Of a DNA stretch of 10,647 nt, positions 7,324-10,647 are shown piece by piece. Within the stretch, counting starts at the first letter, position 1. Every line of letters begins with the position of its first letter. The translations under genes and the position numbers were made by a program. This DNA is from Flavipsychrobacter stenotrophus. GTDB lineage: Bacteria > Bacteroidota > Bacteroidia > Chitinophagales > Chitinophagaceae. Under the pieces are notes generated by a model. It saw nothing but the letters and a program-made list of their open reading frames with translations. It did not search any database and had not been told where the DNA came from. Where the stretch lies: NCBI GenBank assembly GCA_947371715.1, contig CANBQQ010000062.1:1-10647 (forward strand), in the 5' to 3' direction.

Positions 7324-8853
7324 ATGAAGCCATCCCACCTGCTAGTCTTATTTATATTCCTTACCTCCTGCGGCAGCAAACCAAAGGAAATACCGGCGTA
7401 CACAAAAGACTTCTGTTCGCAGATACACTTTAGTGACTCAGCCGGACTGGGCAGGGAATTACAACCACTGCAAGACAGCCTTAAAACGGGCAAAACCGGC
7501 GTTTACGTGCTGGAAGATGGTGGTAATGCAATGATGACCAGGGCATGGCTCAGCGAGAATGCCGAAAAGACAATAGATATTCAATACTTCATCTTTGCCA
7601 CAGACAATGTAGGCCTAATTGCGTGCGACTACCTGGTGCGTGCTGCCGACCGCGGCGTAAAGGTGCGCATACTTATAGATGATATACTGGTTGATGCCGG
7701 ACCGCATGAACTGCTGACACTCGACTCCCATCCCAATATAGAGATCAAGATCTACAATCCTGGCGTTAACCTGGGTAAGAACATAGCAGGTAAACTAAAG
7801 AAGTTTGCTACCGATTTTAAAGGTGCTAACCAACGCATGCACAACAAAACCTTCTGCGTGGATGGCAAGGTAGTTATCACCGGTGGCCGCAACATTGCCG
7901 ATGAGTATTTCGACTTCGATCATGAATTTAATTTCCGCGACAGAGATGTATTACTTCTGGGTAAAACGGTGAACGATGTACATAGCTCTTTTGAAACTTT
8001 CTGGAATGATGCTTTGAGTGTACCTGTAACAAAGTTGGTAGAAGATCCCGATTATGATGCTAAAGACACGGCAAAATTCGAAAGGCTGCACCAGTATGCC
8101 TGCAACCCCGATAACTTCTGGCCACAGGTCCGAGAGAAAATAAAATCGCTGCCCGAGATGTTCAAAAACATAGAACAATCGGGAAAACTCATCTGGATAG
8201 ATAGTGTAGAATTTATAAGCGATGCCCCGGGTAAAAATGATGTAGCCGGCATGCACGGCGGTGGTAACACCACCCAACACCTTGCAGCATTGATCGCCAG
8301 CGCCCAGCACCGACTGGACATACAGTCGCCATACCTCATAGTTACCGAAGAAGGCCTGCAGCTATTTGCCGATGCGGCAAAGCGGGGTGTGCAGATAAAT
8401 ATCATGACCAATAGCCTCTCTTCAAACGATAACCTCGCGGCATTTGCAGGCTACCAGAAGGTCCGAAAAGCCTTGCTGAAGGCGGGAGTAAATATTTACG
8501 AATTCAAACCCGATGCCAAAGAACGCTATGAGATAATGACCGGCGCCTTACAACAAAAAATGAATTTCACACCCATATTCGGGCTTCATGCAAAGACGAT
8601 GGTGATCGATGGAAAAACAACTGTAATCGGCACCTTCAATCTCGATCCCCGCAGTGCCAACCTCAATACCGAATGCGTGACCATCATTCATTCAGAAAAG
8701 ATAGCTGCCGGTGTGCTCAAAGGAATAGAACAGGAATACAAGCCCGAAAACTCATGGCACACCACCCTCGATTTTAATCCCGACTCAGAAGCCGGCAAAT
8801 GGACAAGAGTCAAAACATTTACCAAGCGAGCCATACCTATGAAGATACTGTAA
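7324..8853 (+). CDS. Phospholipase D-family (cardiolipin synthase-like) lipoprotein
   Basis: The product has 509 residues. It begins with a lipoprotein signal: MKPSHLLVLFIFLTSC with lipobox LTS-C16, so it is probably anchored on the periplasmic side of the inner or outer membrane. Two HKD catalytic motifs are intact: H173-x-K175-x4-D180 (HNKTFCVD) followed by GGRN, and H422-x-K424-x4-D429 (HAKTMVID) followed by GTFNLDPRS. The region TRAWLSENAEKTIDIQYF (72-89) and the AADRGVKVRILIDD segment (107-120) match the family of E. coli ClsC/YmdC, which makes cardiolipin from phosphatidyl donors. The length is close to ClsC (about 490), with the lipobox as a distinguishing feature. Cardiolipin synthesis is the likely role, but phospholipase or phosphatidyltransferase activity on other lipids is possible. 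It follows the SDR gene by 54 bp with an inverted repeat in the gap. Confidence 0.93.
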   Translation: MKPSHLLVLFIFLTSCGSKPKEIPAYTKDFCSQIHFSDSAGLGRELQPLQDSLKTGKTGVYVLEDGGNAMMTRAWLSENAEKTIDIQYFIFATDNVGLIACDYLVRAADRGVKVRILIDDILVDAGPHELLTLDSHPNIEIKIYNPGVNLGKNIAGKLKKFATDFKGANQRMHNKTFCVDGKVVITGGRNIADEYFDFDHEFNFRDRDVLLLGKTVNDVHSSFETFWNDALSVPVTKLVEDPDYDAKDTAKFERLHQYACNPDNFWPQVREKIKSLPEMFKNIEQSGKLIWIDSVEFISDAPGKNDVAGMHGGGNTTQHLAALIASAQHRLDIQSPYLIVTEEGLQLFADAAKRGVQINIMTNSLSSNDNLAAFAGYQKVRKALLKAGVNIYEFKPDAKERYEIMTGALQQKMNFTPIFGLHAKTMVIDGKTTVIGTFNLDPRSANLNTECVTIIHSEKIAAGVLKGIEQEYKPENSWHTTLDFNPDSEAGKWTRVKTFTKRAIPMKIL

Positions 8854-8949
8854 GCGGCAAAATATACCGCTCCCCTATCATTTCGACCGACTGATCATGC
8901 GTATTGTAAATCGAGATCAGTACAATCCACTACGACATTAAAAGTCCTT

Positions 8950-8982
8950 GCCTGCCCCGCCTTTGCGGAAGTTTAGACAGGC
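8950..8982. repeat. GC-rich nested hairpin
   Basis: The outer arms GCCTG (8950-8954) and CAGGC (8978-8982) enclose an inner CCGC-cttt-GCGG hairpin (8957-8968). It is followed on plus by an A run rather than a T run, so it is not a standard terminator for the PLD gene. It resembles dispersed GC palindromes of Chitinophagaceae intergenic regions; that comparison is from memory and needs a genome search. Confidence 0.5.
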
Positions 8983-8988
8983 TCAAAA

Positions 8989-9075
8989 AAACATATCCAC
9001 AGAAAATAACCCACCTCAACCCCTTACCCACAAAGCCTTTCAGCCGATTTTTTCGCAAATTTTGTGGATATGTTT
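8989..9075. repeat. 13-bp inverted repeat made of DnaA-box-like sites
   Basis: AAACATATCCACA (8989-9001) and its exact reverse complement (9063-9075) lie 61 nt apart. Each contains ATATCCACA, one mismatch from the DnaA box TTATCCACA. A third one-mismatch copy, TTACCCACA, is at 9024-9032. The sequence just beyond is AT-rich. A replication-initiation or DnaA-binding role is possible; no dnaA gene is in the window. Confidence 0.5.
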
Positions 9076-9076
9076 A

Positions 9077-9146
9077 TTTGCAGAATATAAAATCCCTTAC
9101 TAATTTGCACTCAAATCAGGTGAAACCCTGTGCGCTCTTTGACATT
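9077..9146 (+). promoter_or_regulatory. Promoter-like site followed by a boxA-like antitermination motif
   Basis: TTTG (9077-9080), a 20-nt spacer and TAATTTGCAC (9101-9110) resemble a Bacteroidota promoter, although the -7 element is one base short of TAnnTTTG. About 25 nt downstream GCTCTTTGACATT (9134-9146) resembles the boxA of rRNA leaders (E. coli TGCTCTTTAACA). No rRNA follows. The site may drive a short non-coding transcript into the structured region. Confidence 0.4.
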
Positions 9147-9226
9147 ATGAACCAGATCACCACCCAAATCGTAGGAGCTGAAAATCTTCAGCCCTGCGAC
9201 CATATATTATATCATACACGTTCGTA

Positions 9227-9248
9227 GAGACGCAAGATTTTGCGTCTC
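9227..9248. repeat. 9-bp hairpin GAGACGCAA/TTGCGTCTC
   Basis: The arms 9227-9235 and 9240-9248 are perfect reverse complements with a 4-nt loop. Sequences of this type (GTAGAGACGCAA...TTGCGTCTC) are familiar as dispersed intergenic repeats in Bacteroidota and some other bacteria. It is not followed by a T run on either strand, so it is probably a repeat element rather than a terminator. Confidence 0.6.
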
Positions 9249-9318
9249 CAAATCGGGTGGGCACGACGGACGGATAACCAACATGTAAACCTATTTAGGG
9301 ACGAGGCAAAAATAAAAA

Positions 9319-9475
9319 GTAGCAGAAAAAGTGGCAACATGTGGCAGAAAGTGGCAGGAAGTGGCAGATAGTAGCAGTTTGTTAAAACTCATCAAAAACC
9401 TTACCGGTAAAGGATTTCAGCCAATACACCTCATCCCAAACTGCCACTTTTCAGAAAAACTGCCACTTTTCAAAT
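9319..9475. repeat. Iteron-like 10-bp tandem array with inverted counterparts
   Basis: Consecutive 10-mers start at 9331, 9341, 9351, 9361 and 9371: GTGGCAACAT, GTGGCAGAAA, GTGGCAGGAA, GTGGCAGATA and GTAGCAGTTT. A related 12-mer, GTAGCAGAAAAA, precedes them at 9319. After a perfect TTACCGGTAA palindrome (9401-9410), two 19-bp units at 9438-9456 and 9457-9475 carry the reverse complement, CTGCCACTTTT. The 10-bp period would put each site on the same helix face. It could be a protein-binding array (replication or partition type) or fold into alternative RNA stems. No cognate binding protein is encoded nearby. Confidence 0.7.
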
Positions 9476-9490
9476 TTCCTTCCAATACGG

Positions 9491-9594
9491 GTCATTGCGA
9501 GGCACGAAGCAATCTCGCGTCGGGATGCTTGCAAAGAAATCTCATAAGTTCACACATCCTACAAAACGAATACGTCCTTTCGTAAGATTGCTTC
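9491..9594. repeat. REP-like dispersed repeat with inverted end
   Basis: GTCATTGCGAGGCACGAAGC (9491-9510), continuing into AATCTC, is a repeat type common in the intergenic DNA of many bacteria. Its GAAGCAATCT core (9506-9515) recurs as the exact reverse complement AGATTGCTTC at 9585-9594, giving a roughly 100-bp unit with partly matching ends. This may be a REP doublet or a decayed MITE; no transposase is present. Confidence 0.6.
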
Positions 9595-9632
9595 ATGAAT
9601 TGCACGCGCAAACCCCAACACCTGGATGATCA

Positions 9633-9965
9633 CTACTTCAACTTCTCATTATCTAAATGCCTCCTAGCATCCCTTATATTCTTTTTCTCAAAATTTTTTT
9701 CCAGCGCATCAGTAAGATCTACGCCGGTTTGGTTGGCCAGGCACATAAGCACCCATAGCACATCGGCCATCTCATCGGCCATGTCCTTTTGCTTATCGCT
9801 TTCTTTAAAAGACTGCTCCCCATACTTGCGCACCATAATGCGGGAAAGTTCCCCCACTTCCTCCATCAGGATGCCGAGATTGGTGAGTTCGTTGAAGTAA
9901 CGGACACCCACTGTCTTTATCCAGCCATCTACCTGCTGCTGCGCCTGCCTTATAGTTACATCCAC
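9633..9965 (-). CDS. MazG-type nucleotide pyrophosphohydrolase
   Basis: A 110-residue protein of the all-alpha MazG/NTP pyrophosphohydrolase superfamily, which hydrolyses (d)NTPs to NMP and pyrophosphate and is thought to clean the nucleotide pool of aberrant nucleotides. The Mg2+-binding motif is complete: E35-E36-x-x-E39 (EEVGEL) and E65-x-x-D68 (DEMADVLW). The N-terminal QAQQQVDGWIKTVGVRYF and the KYGEQSFKESD stretch are typical of single-domain MazG-like proteins of Bacteroidota. The length is normal for a single-domain form. The start is GTG at 9965; no in-frame ATG lies nearby, and an ATG at 9961 is out of frame. It is divergent from the MoxR gene, with 70 bp between the starts. It should act as a cytosolic dimer or tetramer. 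Confidence 0.92.
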   Translation of the reverse strand: MDVTIRQAQQQVDGWIKTVGVRYFNELTNLGILMEEVGELSRIMVRKYGEQSFKESDKQKDMADEMADVLWVLMCLANQTGVDLTDALEKNFEKKNIRDARRHLDNEKLK

Positions 9966-10035
9966 GTTAAAGTATTTGTTTGTTACCGCAAAATAATAGA
10001 ACTTTCCCTTTCTTTATAAAAAGACTTTAGAAACA

Positions 10036-10647
10036 ATGCAGTCATACGCAAATGATATAGAGGCGGCTAACGCGCTCAAGGAAAGTGTTGCAGGATTACG
10101 CAAAGCAATAGGCACAGTAATAGTAGGACAGGACGATGTAGTAGAAAAGCTGATCATTTCAATTCTCTGTAATGGCCATAGCCTGCTGGTGGGTGTACCC
10201 GGACTGGCTAAAACCTTGCTGGTAAAGACCATTGCCGATGCATTGCACCTGTCTTTCAAGCGTATACAGTTCACCCCCGATCTGATGCCCAGTGATATTA
10301 CCGGTGCGGAGATACTCAACGAACAACGCCAGTTTCAATTCATAAAAGGTCCTTTGTTTGCCAACATAGTATTGGCCGATGAAATTAACCGTACGCCTCC
10401 TAAAACACAGGCTGCCCTGCTGGAAGCCATGCAGGAGCGTAACATAACTGCCGGTGGCGTTTTATATAAACTACCTGCGCCATTCTTTGTACTCGCTACG
10501 CAGAACCCGATAGAGCAGGAAGGCACATATCCGTTGCCGGAAGCACAGCTGGATCGTTTCATGTTCCAGATAACACTCGACTACCCAAGCTTTGCCGAAG
10601 AGGTAAGAATAGTAAAAAGCACCACCGGTGCCGCTACTATGGAAATA
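10036..10647 (+). CDS. MoxR-family AAA+ ATPase, C-terminus outside window
   Basis: The first 204 residues of a MoxR ATPase, normally about 320-335 long. Walker A is GVPGLAKT (53-60), Walker B is IVLADEIN (111-118) and sensor 1 is ATQNP with N157. The strongly conserved YPLPEAQLDRFM (165-176) and GPLFANIVLADE identify the MoxR branch. MoxR proteins act as chaperone-like ATPases that help mature or insert cofactors into partner proteins; in Bacteroidota they usually head an operon with DUF58 and von Willebrand factor A (BatA/BatB-type) genes, which would lie just to the right of this window. The ATG at 10036 gives a standard N-terminus. No clear TAnnTTTG promoter is seen in the 70-bp gap to the mazG-like gene. 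Confidence 0.95.
   Translation, partial: MQSYANDIEAANALKESVAGLRKAIGTVIVGQDDVVEKLIISILCNGHSLLVGVPGLAKTLLVKTIADALHLSFKRIQFTPDLMPSDITGAEILNEQRQFQFIKGPLFANIVLADEINRTPPKTQAALLEAMQERNITAGGVLYKLPAPFFVLATQNPIEQEGTYPLPEAQLDRFMFQITLDYPSFAEEVRIVKSTTGAATMEI

Larger units (their letters stand above)
8854..9632. other. 779-bp structured non-coding region
   Basis: No convincing protein gene is present between the PLD gene and the mazG-like gene (convergent ends). The region carries several kinds of structure listed separately: a GC hairpin (8950-8982), DnaA-box-like sites (8989-9075), a promoter-like site with a boxA-like motif (9077-9146), a 9-bp hairpin (9227-9248), an iteron-like array with inverted counterparts (9319-9475) and a REP-like repeat (9491-9594). 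Just past the PLD stop there is a weak AGCGG/CCGCT hairpin (about 8854-8872) that may help end the PLD transcript. A 26-codon ORF begins at ATG 9147 right after the boxA-like motif and ends in the hairpin at 9227; it is too short to call. Confidence 0.75.

Noticed and set aside
7951..8411. Two overlapping minus-strand ORFs inside the PLD gene
   Set aside because: They lie opposite an intact two-HKD enzyme and show no protein-like features of their own.
8950..8982. GC hairpin as the terminator of the PLD gene
   Set aside because: It lies about 100 bp past the stop and is followed by A residues, not T residues, on the plus strand.
9147..9227. 26-codon ORF after the boxA-like motif
   Set aside because: Too short, with no motif, and it ends in a hairpin repeat; kept only as a remark.
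9331..9585. 84-codon plus-strand ORF
   Set aside because: It starts inside the 10-bp array and runs through the REP-like repeat; its product is just the translation of repeats.
9595..10019. Plus-strand ORFs opposite the mazG-like gene
   Set aside because: The minus-strand protein has the complete MazG metal-binding motif, so these are antisense shadows.
10014..10562. Minus-strand ORFs opposite the MoxR gene
   Set aside because: The plus-strand frame encodes Walker A, Walker B and sensor 1 in order; the minus ORFs are shadows.

Overview
The window looks like a chromosomal segment of a Bacteroidota, probably Chitinophagales/Chitinophagaceae-like. The reasons are the style of the giant Ig-repeat/FG-GAP surface protein, promoters matching the Bacteroidota -33/-7 pattern (TTG, about 20 nt, TAnnTTTG), weak or absent Shine-Dalgarno sequences, and the types of the housekeeping genes. 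I infer the lineage from motifs; there is no rRNA in the window to confirm it.

Layout. Positions 1-5297 (minus strand) hold one uninterrupted reading frame that leaves the window at the left edge: a secreted, very long surface protein of at least 1765 residues. It has a signal peptide, an N-terminal beta-sandwich-like region, Ig/BIG-like domains, an IPT/TIG-like domain, seven FG-GAP/VCBS calcium-loop repeats and then a ladder of Ig-like domains whose key Trp recurs mostly every 246 bp. Positions 5298-5745 are an AT-rich gap. Positions 5746-6039 hold a small minus-strand ORF of doubtful start, crossed near its 5' end by a perfect 19-bp terminator hairpin that closes the merR-family gene (6017-6379, minus). 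Divergent from merR are a short-chain dehydrogenase (6490-7269) and a phospholipase D/cardiolipin synthase-like lipoprotein (7324-8853), both plus strand and 54 bp apart. The merR/SDR gap has two mirror-image promoters around a perfect palindrome.

Positions 8854-9632 form a 779-bp stretch without a convincing gene but rich in structure: a GC hairpin, three DnaA-box-like 9-mers (two forming a 13-bp inverted repeat), a promoter-like site followed by a boxA-like motif, a 9-bp hairpin, a 10-bp iteron-like tandem array with inverted counterparts, and a REP-like repeat. After it come a MazG-type nucleotide pyrophosphohydrolase (9633-9965, minus) and, divergently, the first 204 codons of a MoxR AAA+ ATPase (10036 to the right edge).

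Functionally, the merR/SDR/PLD group may be a small regulated unit (MerR controlling the SDR, with the PLD lipoprotein possibly co-transcribed). The adhesin, MazG and MoxR genes are probably independent units. No complete new defence or mobile system is visible. The least explained parts are the structured non-coding region 8854-9632 and the small ORF with a terminator inside it.
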